Shown here: positions 8,429 to 16,659 of the stretch, in pieces | How positions within the stretch are numbered: the stretch's first letter is position 1 | Layout of the letters: each line of letters begins with the position of its first letter | DNA from: Wolinella succinogenes DSM 1740 | Lineage (GTDB): Bacteria; Campylobacterota; Campylobacteria; Campylobacterales; Helicobacteraceae | Assembly: GCF_000196135.1 (NCBI RefSeq) | Contig: NC_005090.1 | Location: 248,001 to 312,000, forward strand | Direction of reading: 5' to 3' | Length of the DNA: 64,000 bases | Notes under the pieces: generated by a model | Told to the model about the DNA's origin: nothing | The model's input: only the letters and a program-made list of their open reading frames with translations | Databases searched by the model: none | Translations under genes and position numbers: made by a program

Positions 8429-10138
8429 ATGAAACAGTTCTTCAAACGATTCGCTCCCTACATGGGGGGCTACAAACTCTACTTTTTTTATGCGATCTTA
8501 GGGACAGCCATGGTGGCGGGTGCCAGTGGCGCGAGTGCCTATCTTGTCAAACCGGTCTTGGATGAAATTTTCATCAACAAAGATGTGGCAATGCTGGCGA
8601 TTCTTCCTTGGCTCGTGGTGCTCGCCTATTTCTGCAAGGGGTTTGGCGGCTACATTCAGACCTATTTCATGAACTATATTGGACAGGATATTGTTCGGCG
8701 CGTGAGGGATGAGCTGCTAGGGAGGATGCTCTCCTTTGAGATGACTTTCTTTAATCGCCGCCGCACGGGTGAGCTCATCAGCCGCGTGGTGAATGATATC
8801 AACGCCATTCAATCGGCTGTTTCGACCTACTTTGCGGATTATGTTAAAGAGGGATTGACGATTGTGGTGCTAGTGGGAGTGGTGATCTATCAGAGTCCAG
8901 AGCTTGCCTTTTACGGTCTTGTAGTGATGCCCCTAGCGCTCTATCCGCTCACGCTTTTGGCCAAGAAGATGAAAAAGGTCTCCAAAAGGACACAAGAGAA
9001 AAATTCCGATGTCACTTCGCGTCTAGCGGAGATTTTTAATAATGTTGAGCTGATCAAGTCTAATTCGGGTGAGCGCTTTGAGGTCACTAGCTTTGCCAAA
9101 GAGAATCGTAAGCTTTTTGATCTCAACATGAAATCGGTGCGTGTCTCTGAGCTCACCTCTCCTCTCATGGAGACGCTAGGGGCGCTTGCGGTGGCGGTGG
9201 TCATTGTCGTGGGCGGGCATCAGGTGATTGATGAGAAGCTGACCGTGGGGTCATTTTTCTCCTTCATGACGGCGCTTTTCATGCTCTATACCCCCATCAA
9301 GCGACTCAGTGGAATCTACAACAAAATGCAATCTGCGGTGGCCGCAGGAGAGAGAATCTTTGAGATGATGGAGCGAGAGCCCCTTATCAAAGATGGCGAG
9401 AAGGAGCTAGAGGGGAAGATCGAATCTCTTGAGTTTAAAGAGGTGGGGCTTTTGTATGAGGAGAAGCGTGCACTAGAGGGAATCAGTTTCACACTCAAAA
9501 AAGGAGAATCGCTCGCGCTCGTGGGTGATAGCGGTGGTGGAAAGAGCTCGCTAGTGAGCTTGATTCTTCGACTCTATGAAGCAAGCGAGGGAGAGGTGCT
9601 CATCAATCAAGAGAAGATTCGCCATCTCACTCAAAAGAGCCTGCGTTCCCGTATAGCGATTGTCACGCAAAGAATCTTCATCTTCAATGACACGATTGCT
9701 CACAATGTCGCCTATGGGGAGGCAGTGGATAGAGAGCGGGTCAAAGAGGCACTTCAAAAGGCTAGAGCGTGGGATTTTGTCGAGACACTAGAGGAGGGAA
9801 TCGATACGATTCTAGATGAGTTTGGCGCCAATCTCTCAGGCGGCCAGCGTCAGAGAATCGCGATTGCTAGAGCTATCTACAAAAACCCTGATATTTTGAT
9901 TTTGGATGAGGCGACTAGTGCCTTAGACAACAAGACAGAGACAGAGTTTAAAGAGGCATTGGCTGAGATTATGAGGGATAAGATCACCCTCATTGTGGCC
10001 CATCGCCCCTCGACGGTTTCGCTTGCCCAAAAGATTGCGCTTTTAAAAGAGGGTAAAATCCTTGCCATAGGCACCCAAGAGGAGCTAGTCCAGTATTCTC
10101 CTGAATTTACCAAAATTTTTCATCAGCCCCTAGGGTAA
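8429..10138 (+). CDS. msbA: ABC transporter with fused permease and ATPase, MsbA-type lipid flippase
   Basis: 569 residues from MKQFFKRFAPYMGG; the frame is open further upstream but that part overlaps the divergent GT gene. Six transmembrane segments occupy roughly residues 15-300 and a nucleotide-binding domain the rest: Walker A GDSGGGKSS, signature LSGGQRQRIAIARA, Walker B ILILDEATSALD, and H-loop VAHRPSTVS. The length matches MsbA (about 580), the homodimeric exporter flipping lipid A-core across the inner membrane. The position beside core glycosyltransferases supports this role over a drug exporter or a PglK-like flippase of lipid-linked oligosaccharide, which is the main alternative in this group of bacteria. 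Confidence 0.8.
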   Translation: MKQFFKRFAPYMGGYKLYFFYAILGTAMVAGASGASAYLVKPVLDEIFINKDVAMLAILPWLVVLAYFCKGFGGYIQTYFMNYIGQDIVRRVRDELLGRMLSFEMTFFNRRRTGELISRVVNDINAIQSAVSTYFADYVKEGLTIVVLVGVVIYQSPELAFYGLVVMPLALYPLTLLAKKMKKVSKRTQEKNSDVTSRLAEIFNNVELIKSNSGERFEVTSFAKENRKLFDLNMKSVRVSELTSPLMETLGALAVAVVIVVGGHQVIDEKLTVGSFFSFMTALFMLYTPIKRLSGIYNKMQSAVAAGERIFEMMEREPLIKDGEKELEGKIESLEFKEVGLLYEEKRALEGISFTLKKGESLALVGDSGGGKSSLVSLILRLYEASEGEVLINQEKIRHLTQKSLRSRIAIVTQRIFIFNDTIAHNVAYGEAVDRERVKEALQKARAWDFVETLEEGIDTILDEFGANLSGGQRQRIAIARAIYKNPDILILDEATSALDNKTETEFKEALAEIMRDKITLIVAHRPSTVSLAQKIALLKEGKILAIGTQEELVQYSPEFTKIFHQPLG

Positions 10139-10143
10139 TGTGT

Positions 10144-10149
10144 TATAAT
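10144..10149 (+). promoter_or_regulatory. -10 element upstream of cheV
   Basis: TATAAT 36 bp before the cheV ATG, just after the msbA stop. This suggests that cheV has its own sigma70 promoter. A -35 box is not obvious, which is common in this group. Confidence 0.45.
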
Positions 10150-10184
10150 CAACCCAAACAGTTCCAAATCCAAAGAGGTGCGCC

Positions 10185-11141
10185 ATGTCCAACCTAGCCA
10201 AAATCGATCAGGTGACCAATCTCCATCGAAACAACGAGCTTCAGCTCCTCTGCTTTCGCCTAGAGAAGGATAAAGACCTTTACGCCGTCAATGTCTTTAA
10301 GATTCGCGAGGTGGTCAAATATCGGGGTAACATCACGGTGGTCTCGCACGAATCAAGCTCCCTTGTGGAGGGGCTTATCACGATCAGAGAGCTCACGATT
10401 CCTTTGATTGATATGCGAAAATGGTTTCATTATGATTCAAGGATGAAAGAGAAGAATCTCAAAGAGTATGCCATCAAGCGCGAAGAAGGCGAGGATGACA
10501 TTATCATGATTTGTGAGTTTTCGCGATGGACGGTGGGCGTGAGAATCTATGAAGCCGATCGAATCTTGAACAAAAAGTGGACGGAGATTGAGCAGAGTGC
10601 GGGGATTGGCGGGGCGACCCAAAATAGCAAGCTTGTGAGCCGCACACGCTATTTTGATGGTTCTTTGGTGCAGGTGGTCGATATCGAAAAGATGCTCGTG
10701 GATGTCTTTCCTTGGATTGAGAGCGAAAAAGAGGAAGAGATGCGACAGATTCGCGAGCTTCGCACGACCAAAGAGGTTCTTCTTGCCGATGATTCCCCTA
10801 GCGTCTTGAAGACTATGCAAAATATTCTTGATAGGATTGGCGTGGAGCACAAAGATTTTGTGAATGGTCAAAAATTGCTTAACTATATCTTTGATCCCAA
10901 GACCGATGTGGAGAAGATCGGGATGATCATCACCGATTTGGAGATGCCTGAAGCCTCAGGATTTGAGGTGATCAAGCAGCTCAAAGCGAACTCCACGACC
11001 GCTCATCTGCCTATCGTGGTGAACTCCTCCATGAGTGGAAGCAGCAACGAAGAGATGGCACGCTCGCTCAATGCCGATGAGTTTATCAGCAAGTCCAATC
11101 CAATCGAAATCGAAGAGGTGATGAGGCGTCACCTCGCCTAA
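10185..11141 (+). CDS. cheV: Chemotaxis coupling protein CheV (CheW domain plus receiver)
   Basis: 318 residues. Residues 1 to about 175 form a CheW-like domain (LLCFRLEKDKDLYAVNVFK, VEGLITIRELTIPLIDMR), which docks CheA to chemoreceptors. From about residue 190 a receiver domain follows: VLLADDSPSV supplies the acidic pocket, ITDLEMPEASG carries the phospho-acceptor aspartate, and FISKSNP the conserved lysine. CheV couples receptors to the kinase and may act as a phosphate-dependent adaptation element. Its 3' end overlaps the convergent TIGR02757-type gene by 4 bp. Confidence 0.92.
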   Translation: MSNLAKIDQVTNLHRNNELQLLCFRLEKDKDLYAVNVFKIREVVKYRGNITVVSHESSSLVEGLITIRELTIPLIDMRKWFHYDSRMKEKNLKEYAIKREEGEDDIIMICEFSRWTVGVRIYEADRILNKKWTEIEQSAGIGGATQNSKLVSRTRYFDGSLVQVVDIEKMLVDVFPWIESEKEEEMRQIRELRTTKEVLLADDSPSVLKTMQNILDRIGVEHKDFVNGQKLLNYIFDPKTDVEKIGMIITDLEMPEASGFEVIKQLKANSTTAHLPIVVNSSMSGSSNEEMARSLNADEFISKSNPIEIEEVMRRHLA

Positions 11142-11893
11142 TCGCCTAGTTCTCGCCTCTCCTGCCCTAGCCGATAGAGGGCGAAGTCATATTTGATAGG
11201 GTCGTGGGGGTCGAGTTTTTTGAGAAACTCAGTCGCTTCGATGGCTGCTTTGAGATCATAGCTTTGGCGTTGGATGATCTTGAGCTTTTTGCAAAGAGCG
11301 AAGGTGTGCGTATCTAGCGGTAAGATCAACTCCGATTTTAAAATCACTCCTTCCCACCATCCTAAATCTAAACAATCCTTCCGAATCATCCATCGCAAAA
11401 ACATATTCCAGCGCTTAAGTGGCGATTGGTGTGCCTCTGGATTGCCAATTAAAAATCGAAAGCCTGAGCTTTGATATCCTCCAGAGCGCTCTAGAATCGC
11501 TCTTTGCATCGTCTTGATTCCTTCTAGGATTCCTCCTTTTTTGTGTCCTTCTAAAAAGATAGAGCGGAGTGCTTGAGGAGAATCGTCTAAAGTGGAGAGG
11601 GCTAAAAAGAGCTGACGAACATCTTCGCTATTTTGGAATCGATAGACTCCAAAAGGGGCATTTTGGATAGATTGTGGGGTTTGTGCAAGGAGGGAGAAGT
11701 CGAGCGTCTCCAAAAAAGTGACAATCTGCTTGGCGCTCCCATAGGAGAAGAGTGCACAGATGAGCGCGCCTAGGTCACTCTTGGTTTTTTGAGCGACAAG
11801 AAGAGGGTCGGGACGCGCCAAAGAGATCTCATCGCATCGATTCCTCTCTTTAGCCTCCCTATCCAAAAGGGCTCTAAGGCGATTCAAGTCCAA
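11138..11893 (-). CDS. TIGR02757/DUF2400 family protein
   Basis: 251 residues, cytosolic, with no signal peptide. The N-terminal DLNRLRALLDREAKERNRC, the central LIGNPEAHQSPLKRWNMFLRWMIR and the closing DPHDPIKYDFALYRLGQ match my memory of the TIGR02757 family, which resembles HhH-GPD-like DNA glycosylase folds but has no assigned reaction. It lies 3 bp downstream of flgK and may be co-transcribed with it. Function unknown. Confidence 0.75.
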   Translation of the reverse strand: MDLNRLRALLDREAKERNRCDEISLARPDPLLVAQKTKSDLGALICALFSYGSAKQIVTFLETLDFSLLAQTPQSIQNAPFGVYRFQNSEDVRQLFLALSTLDDSPQALRSIFLEGHKKGGILEGIKTMQRAILERSGGYQSSGFRFLIGNPEAHQSPLKRWNMFLRWMIRKDCLDLGWWEGVILKSELILPLDTHTFALCKKLKIIQRQSYDLKAAIEATEFLKKLDPHDPIKYDFALYRLGQERRELGD

Positions 11894-11896
11894 GGC

Positions 11897-13726
11897 TTAC
11901 TGTTTTATTCCCAAAAGAGTGTCTAGCATCTTATCTAGCGTAGCAACCACTTTAGCGTTAGCGGTGTAACCCCCTTGGAATCGGATGAGGTTGGTGAGCT
12001 CTTCGTCGGTGCTCACCTCAGAGATGGAGACATACTCTTGTTTGACCGAAGTGAGGACGGCTTTTTTGATCTCATTGCTTGTTTTGGCATCGGCGGTGTC
12101 AGTGGCGATTTTGGTCGTCACGAGCTTGAAGAAATCGGCTAGGGTTTCATTGTATTGGTTGCCGTTATAGTCAAAAAAGTTGACTTTGTTGTATTGGAGC
12201 TGTTGCATTTTGTTGGCCACGACAATATTCCCCTCCACGGCCTCCCGATAGCCACGAATGAGTGTTGGGTCATCACGATAGCGCATCGCTAGGTTGATAT
12301 TTTGGGCGCTATTGCCATCAAAGAATCGATTGATTCCAAGGGCGCCGGCGAAATTGGTGCCATTGTCTTGATAGGAAATATAGATTCCATCGCTGGGATT
12401 TTTGGGAAGAATTTGAAAGGTTTTGGTCTCATTGTTGTAAGTGGCGTAGAAGTTATCATCAAAGTCGTTGATAGCGTTTCCATCGCCGTTATCATCGGTG
12501 TTGGCATTGAGCTGATTGACAATATCTTGCATGGTGGTGAGGGCATCGACTTTAACACTCTTTCGACCCATCTCCTTGCCCGTATTGTCATACATCACAA
12601 TATCAAAGGAGCCTGAGGTGATATTATAGCCGCTACCCACGACACTATCACTGGTGAGGAGCGTGAGTTTATCACTAGTGAGACTTAGCTGAGAGCTCTC
12701 CGCATAGATGTTGTTGGTCGATTCGATAAGCCCTTGGGCAAAGGTGTCAAGGTCATTGATATATTGCTGGATTTTTCCGATTTTACCCATGCAGCTTTCG
12801 CCAGGATTCCCTAAACAAGTGTCAAGGAGCGCGCCCACTTTACCCTCGGTGAGGTCGCGTGTGATATCCACGCTTTTAAAATCCTGGCCTTGGTAGGAGA
12901 TGGTGTAGATTCCCTCGGCGCTGGTTGAATTGTCGATCACCAGGGGGTGAAAAGTGACGCCATCCACCAGTGTGTAGCCTCCCGCAACCGTGAGATTATA
13001 GGTCTCGTTGAAATCGGCAATCTCCGTATCCACTTTGCTGTAGCTAGAGATTCCTGTTTTAAAAGCTGTTCCTCCGATAAGTTTGGAGAGGTTAAACTCC
13101 AGCTCATCTCGCTTGTCTCGAAGATCGTTGGCTTTTTTGTTGCTGTGTTCGGCCTCATAAGTCTGAATCTGTTTATTGATCTCAGCAATCTGTTTAGCGA
13201 GGCTGTTGACCTCATCCACAGTCACTTTAAGCTCTTCATTGGTGGTTTTTTGGAGCTGAACAAGTCTGGCTCGCGTCTCTTGGATGGTGTTCGCGAGGGT
13301 TTCTGTATTTTGGGCGAGAACCAATTTTTGAGCAGGATCTCCTGATTTTTGAGCTAAAGAGGTCCATGAGTCAAAATAGGTCTGAAGTGTTTTGTAAAGA
13401 CCAATCCCATCCATCTCCGGGAAGTAGGAGGAGGCTTCGCGCAAGACAGAGTATTGACTAGCGGTTTGCTGCTCCTCGGTTGCAGCTTTTTTATAGCGTG
13501 AATAGACATATTCGTCATGGATTCGGACAATTGTGGAGGCCTCAACCCCTTGCCCAAGGCTATAGTTGGAGAGTTTGAGAGGGTCTTTGGCTGTGGCATC
13601 CACTCTTTGGCGAGAGTAGAACTCATTGCTGGCGTTGGCGATGTTGTTGCCCGTGACACTCACCATCACCTGATGGGTCTGAAGACCTGTATAGGCGAGG
13701 TTGAGCGAGGAGAAAATACTAGCCAT
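11897..13726 (-). CDS. flgK: Flagellar hook-associated protein 1
   Basis: 609 residues. The N-terminus SSLNLAYTGLQTHQVMVS followed by TGNNIANASNEFYSRQRV is the conserved flagellar rod/hook motif. The C-terminus (ISEVSTDEELTNLIRFQGG, ANAKVVATLDKMLDTLLG) is the matching coiled-coil end used in axial assembly. FlgK forms the first junction ring between hook and filament and is exported by the flagellar type III system. It lies downstream of flgM and flgN, the usual arrangement for late flagellar genes. Confidence 0.95.
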   Translation of the reverse strand: MASIFSSLNLAYTGLQTHQVMVSVTGNNIANASNEFYSRQRVDATAKDPLKLSNYSLGQGVEASTIVRIHDEYVYSRYKKAATEEQQTASQYSVLREASSYFPEMDGIGLYKTLQTYFDSWTSLAQKSGDPAQKLVLAQNTETLANTIQETRARLVQLQKTTNEELKVTVDEVNSLAKQIAEINKQIQTYEAEHSNKKANDLRDKRDELEFNLSKLIGGTAFKTGISSYSKVDTEIADFNETYNLTVAGGYTLVDGVTFHPLVIDNSTSAEGIYTISYQGQDFKSVDITRDLTEGKVGALLDTCLGNPGESCMGKIGKIQQYINDLDTFAQGLIESTNNIYAESSQLSLTSDKLTLLTSDSVVGSGYNITSGSFDIVMYDNTGKEMGRKSVKVDALTTMQDIVNQLNANTDDNGDGNAINDFDDNFYATYNNETKTFQILPKNPSDGIYISYQDNGTNFAGALGINRFFDGNSAQNINLAMRYRDDPTLIRGYREAVEGNIVVANKMQQLQYNKVNFFDYNGNQYNETLADFFKLVTTKIATDTADAKTSNEIKKAVLTSVKQEYVSISEVSTDEELTNLIRFQGGYTANAKVVATLDKMLDTLLGIKQ

Positions 13727-13744
13727 GGCAAAACTCCTTAGTGA

Positions 13745-14173
13745 TTACGCTTCAAGCGTTAAAAAGGAGGAAGGGGCGTGCTTTTTGCCGCTATAATCTT
13801 GAGTTTGAGGGGGGAGGAGTCGCTCTAAAAGGGAGTTGTAAAATTCAGAGACTGCTAACACCATGCGGGCGTATCGCCGATTCTCCTCTTTAAGATCTTC
13901 CAAAGATTCTCGCAACTCTCCAAGAAGAACAGTCGCCTCTTGGTCTAAAAGATCGCCCAAGGAGGTTTCAGGACGCTCTTTGGTGAGCTTTAATATCTCA
14001 TGGTCGATGAGGCTCTTTTTGTTCTCAAAGGAAGCGATGAGATCGTCCTTGGTTTTGGTTCGAGAGAAGATGATTTGGTGCTTGGCCTCTTTGATATCTT
14101 CGATATCTTGCCTGGTGATGGCTAGAAGAGAGCGCAGGTCATTGATCGCGCTCTGGAGGTAGTGATGTAGCAT
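13745..14173 (-). CDS. flgN: FlgN-like flagellar export chaperone
   Basis: 142 residues, almost entirely predicted helix with heptad patterning (DDLIASFENKKSLIDHEILK, LLGELRESLEDLKEENRRYA) and a disordered tail. Size, fold and position between flgM and flgK fit FlgN, the chaperone that protects FlgK/FlgL subunits before export. Sequence identity in this family is low, so position carries much of the call. The flgK ATG lies 18 bp downstream of its stop. Confidence 0.75.
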   Translation of the reverse strand: MLHHYLQSAINDLRSLLAITRQDIEDIKEAKHQIIFSRTKTKDDLIASFENKKSLIDHEILKLTKERPETSLGDLLDQEATVLLGELRESLEDLKEENRRYARMVLAVSEFYNSLLERLLPPQTQDYSGKKHAPSSFLTLEA

Positions 14174-14194
14174 GGTTGGCTCCTCATGTCTGAA

Positions 14195-14395
14195 CTACTC
14201 CCGATTAAGCAAATTCAGTGCCATCTTTTCAGCGGTGGCGGGGAGGTCTAGCTTGTATTCTCCTTTTTGGAGACTCTCTTTGATGGCCTGAACCTTAGAA
14301 GAGGAGGCAGAGGATTCGGTTTTGGACTCGACCTCGCGATTTTGGACATTTTTGGCGGTAGGGAGCGTGGCTCCTGATTGGATAGGGCTGATCAT
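14195..14395 (-). CDS. flgM: Anti-sigma-28 factor FlgM
   Basis: 66 residues. The N-terminal half is polar and probably disordered (MISPIQSGATLPTAKNVQN). The C-terminal half (KVQAIKESLQKGEYKLDL followed by ATAEKMALNLL) is the helical FliA-binding region of FlgM. It holds sigma28 inactive until it leaves through the flagellar export apparatus. It is the first gene of flgM-flgN-flgK, which lets filament-stage genes respond to hook completion. The size is short, as in other epsilonproteobacteria. Confidence 0.85.
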   Translation of the reverse strand: MISPIQSGATLPTAKNVQNREVESKTESSASSSKVQAIKESLQKGEYKLDLPATAEKMALNLLNRE

Positions 14396-14445
14396 AGCAG
14401 CTCTCCTTGCTTGTTTTTTCAGGGGAAAGAGTGATTCTAGAGGCT

Positions 14446-14472
14446 ATATCGACCATTTGAGCCATAAGGTTA
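14446..14472 (-). promoter_or_regulatory. Possible sigma28 promoter of flgM
   Basis: On the reverse strand, TTAACCTT, a 12-bp spacer and GTCGATAT resemble the flagellar sigma28 pattern (TAAA..., GCCGATAA). It lies about 50 bp upstream of flgM. The -35 half is weak, so this is tentative. Confidence 0.3.
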
Positions 14473-14482
14473 AGGCGAGAGA

Positions 14483-14680
14483 CTATCGAGAGAAATTTTT
14501 AGAGATGTCGTGGAGCATCTTTTCGGTTTCGGTTTGGGGTCTGTGCAGGCGCGCATCCTCATCAATAAAGAAGTTGATATTTGGACCCCCCACTTTGATA
14601 GCGTAAACGACAATAAAGAGCATGGTATAGAGAAAGAGAGCAAAGGTGACCGAGGGGACAAGCCAGTTTTTGAAATCCAT
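14483..14680 (-). CDS. Small membrane protein of unknown function
   Basis: 65 residues with one clear transmembrane segment at about residues 8-28 (LVPSVTFALFLYTMLFIVVY), followed by a charged tail (DEDARLHRPQTETEKML). It is transcribed in the same direction as flgM and lies about 90 bp upstream of it, so it may be part of the flagellar transcript or stand alone. I do not recognise a family. An overlapping alternative frame on the same strand is discarded because it lacks a sensible membrane profile. Confidence 0.55.
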   Translation of the reverse strand: MDFKNWLVPSVTFALFLYTMLFIVVYAIKVGGPNINFFIDEDARLHRPQTETEKMLHDISKNFSR

Positions 14681-14768
14681 GCCAAAGCTTCTTTGTAGTG
14701 AAGATTGATTTTAGTCGATTATAGCACAATTTAATCTGCATTTAATAATTACTTCTTTTTTGCTTTGC

Positions 14769-14774
14769 TATAAT
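14769..14774 (+). promoter_or_regulatory. -10 element upstream of csd3
   Basis: TATAAT in the context TTTGCTATAATC, 65 bp upstream of the csd3 ATG. A GGGGAGG Shine-Dalgarno sequence directly precedes that ATG. Confidence 0.5.
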
Positions 14775-14838
14775 CATCCAATGACGCTCTGCACGCACAA
14801 GGGGCTCACAAGGATTTTTTTAAAAAAGGGGAGGTTGG

Positions 14839-16041
14839 ATGCGATTTGTCTGGCTATGGTTGGTGATGGGGGCAACCCTCCTTTTTGGAGCGGTGGCTGA
14901 GGAGCGGGCATGGCCCAAGGGCGCGACATTTTTGACTTTCTTAGAAGAGAACAAGATTCCTCTTAGTCTCTACTATTCGCTTCCAGGTGAGGATAAGGAA
15001 TTGGCCGCGGAGATCTATAGTGGCGTCCGATTCCATGTTCTTAAAGATGAGGAGAGCGGAGAGTTTCTTCAGGCTCTCATCCCCATCACTGAAGATAGTC
15101 AAATTCATGTCTACAAGGAGAAGGGCGAGGGGAACTATGGGATGGCGATCATCCCCATTAGTTACTTTGAGAAGAGCCAGTCAGTGGTTCTCTCTATGAA
15201 TGCTTCTCCTTATCAGGATATTTTAGAGGCTACGGGTGACTACTCTTTGGCGGGTGAGTTTGTCTCGGCCTACAAAAACAGTCTTGATTTTCGACGAAGC
15301 ATTCAAAGGGATGATAAGCTAGCCGTGCTCTATGATCGGAAATATCGCCTTGGAAAGCCTTTTGGGTCGCCCAGTATCAAGGCTTCTATGGTGGAGACTA
15401 GAGGGAAACCCAATTTTATCTTCCTCTTTAAAGATGGACGCTACTATGATGACACGGGGCGAGAAATGGCGAGCTTCTTGCTCACTACGCCGCTCAACTA
15501 CTCTCGAATCTCTTCTCGATTCTCTTCAGGGCGCAAGCATCCTGTCTTAGGGATTGTTCGTCCTCACCTAGGGGTTGATTACGCCGCTCCTAAAGGAACT
15601 CCTATTAAGGCTGCGGGAGATGGTCGAGTCGTTTTTGCTGGCACCAAAGGAGGCTATGGAACGACTCTCATCGTGGCTCATGCCGATGGCTATAAAACAC
15701 TCTATGCGCATCTTAATGGAATCGCCAAAGGGATTCGCACAGGCGTCTCTGTCAAGCAGGGCTCATTGATTGGATTTGTTGGGAGCAGCGGACTTAGCAC
15801 GGGTCCCCATCTCCACCTAGGTCTCTACAAGAATGACAAAGCCATTGACCCTCTAAAGAGCCTCAAGATCACCAAGAGTGCTTTAGCGGGAAAAGAGCGC
15901 CAAGAGTTCATGCAGCTTGCCCAAAGCTACAAGAGCTCCCTGCAAGAGGTGGTGGCCCAAGGGGTTTTTCCTGCTCTAGGAAATGCACCAGAATTTTTGG
16001 TCAAAAGCGAGCTTAAGCCCTCATCGCTTAGGGTTGAATGA
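14839..16041 (+). CDS. csd3: M23 peptidoglycan endopeptidase/carboxypeptidase, Csd3/HdpA-like
   Basis: 400 residues with a signal peptide (residues 1-20, FVWLWLVMGATLLFGAVA). Residues about 25-210 form the N-terminal region seen in Helicobacter Csd3. An M23 domain at about 235-345 carries the zinc-binding motifs HLGVD and HLHLG plus LYAHL. Csd3 cuts D-Ala-mDAP crosslinks in the periplasm and shapes the helical cell. Length matches the H. pylori enzyme (about 400). The next three genes correspond, as I recall, to the genes beside csd3 in H. pylori. Confidence 0.88.
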   Translation: MRFVWLWLVMGATLLFGAVAEERAWPKGATFLTFLEENKIPLSLYYSLPGEDKELAAEIYSGVRFHVLKDEESGEFLQALIPITEDSQIHVYKEKGEGNYGMAIIPISYFEKSQSVVLSMNASPYQDILEATGDYSLAGEFVSAYKNSLDFRRSIQRDDKLAVLYDRKYRLGKPFGSPSIKASMVETRGKPNFIFLFKDGRYYDDTGREMASFLLTTPLNYSRISSRFSSGRKHPVLGIVRPHLGVDYAAPKGTPIKAAGDGRVVFAGTKGGYGTTLIVAHADGYKTLYAHLNGIAKGIRTGVSVKQGSLIGFVGSSGLSTGPHLHLGLYKNDKAIDPLKSLKITKSALAGKERQEFMQLAQSYKSSLQEVVAQGVFPALGNAPEFLVKSELKPSSLRVE

Positions 16042-16610
16042 TCCAGAATATTCGTTTTGGAGAGTGCATCAACTCTCCTTATGTGAAGCCTAAACGCGTC
16101 TTTTACACGGAGAGGGGAATCGAAAAGAGCTGGGATGTGGTTGAAGCTCACGATAGCGTGAGTGTCTTGCTTTTTGATCCCAAAAAAAGGGCGTTTGTTC
16201 TTGTGAAGCAGTTTCGCCCCGCGGTTTTTCTCAAAGGGACGAGCGGTTACACCTATGAGCTCTGTGCAGGGATTGTGGATAAACCAGGCAAAAGCCTAGA
16301 GGTGATTGCGCAAGAGGAGATTTTGGAGGAGTGTGGCTACTCTCTCTCCATCGATTCGCTAGAGCGAATCACCTCTTTTTACACATCAGTGGGTTTTGCA
16401 GGGAGTCGTCAGACGCTCTTTTATGCGGAGGTGGAAGATTCTCTTCGCCAAGGAGAGGGGGGCGGGGTAGAGTCTGAAAATATTGAGGTGGTGCACCTTC
16501 CGCTTTTGGAGGCAAGAGCTTTCATGCTGGATGAGGAACGACCCAAAACCCCGGGGCTTCTCTTTGCTTTCATGTGGTTTTTTGAGCGCCACCCTAAAAA
16601 CTTCTTTTAA
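16038..16610 (+). CDS. Nudix hydrolase, ADP-ribose pyrophosphatase-like
   Basis: 190 residues. The Nudix box is recognisable as GIVDKPGKSLEVIAQEEILE then ECG (GX5EX7REUXEEXGU, with AQEEILEEC giving the catalytic glutamates). Upstream, LVKQFRPAVF is the pattern of ADP-sugar pyrophosphatases, which split ADP-ribose or sugar nucleotides to a phosphosugar and a nucleoside monophosphate. The start overlaps csd3 by ATGA, indicating translational coupling. Exact substrate unknown. Confidence 0.85.
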   Translation: MIQNIRFGECINSPYVKPKRVFYTERGIEKSWDVVEAHDSVSVLLFDPKKRAFVLVKQFRPAVFLKGTSGYTYELCAGIVDKPGKSLEVIAQEEILEECGYSLSIDSLERITSFYTSVGFAGSRQTLFYAEVEDSLRQGEGGGVESENIEVVHLPLLEARAFMLDEERPKTPGLLFAFMWFFERHPKNFF

Positions 16611-16659
16611 TCGTCTCAAAGCTATAATCACTCCCACTACCTCACAAAGGAGAATCCTA

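Noticed and set aside
14781-14900. Leader peptide before csd3 from the ATG at 14781
   Set aside because: No ribosome site, out of frame with csd3, and the frame carries no recognisable feature.
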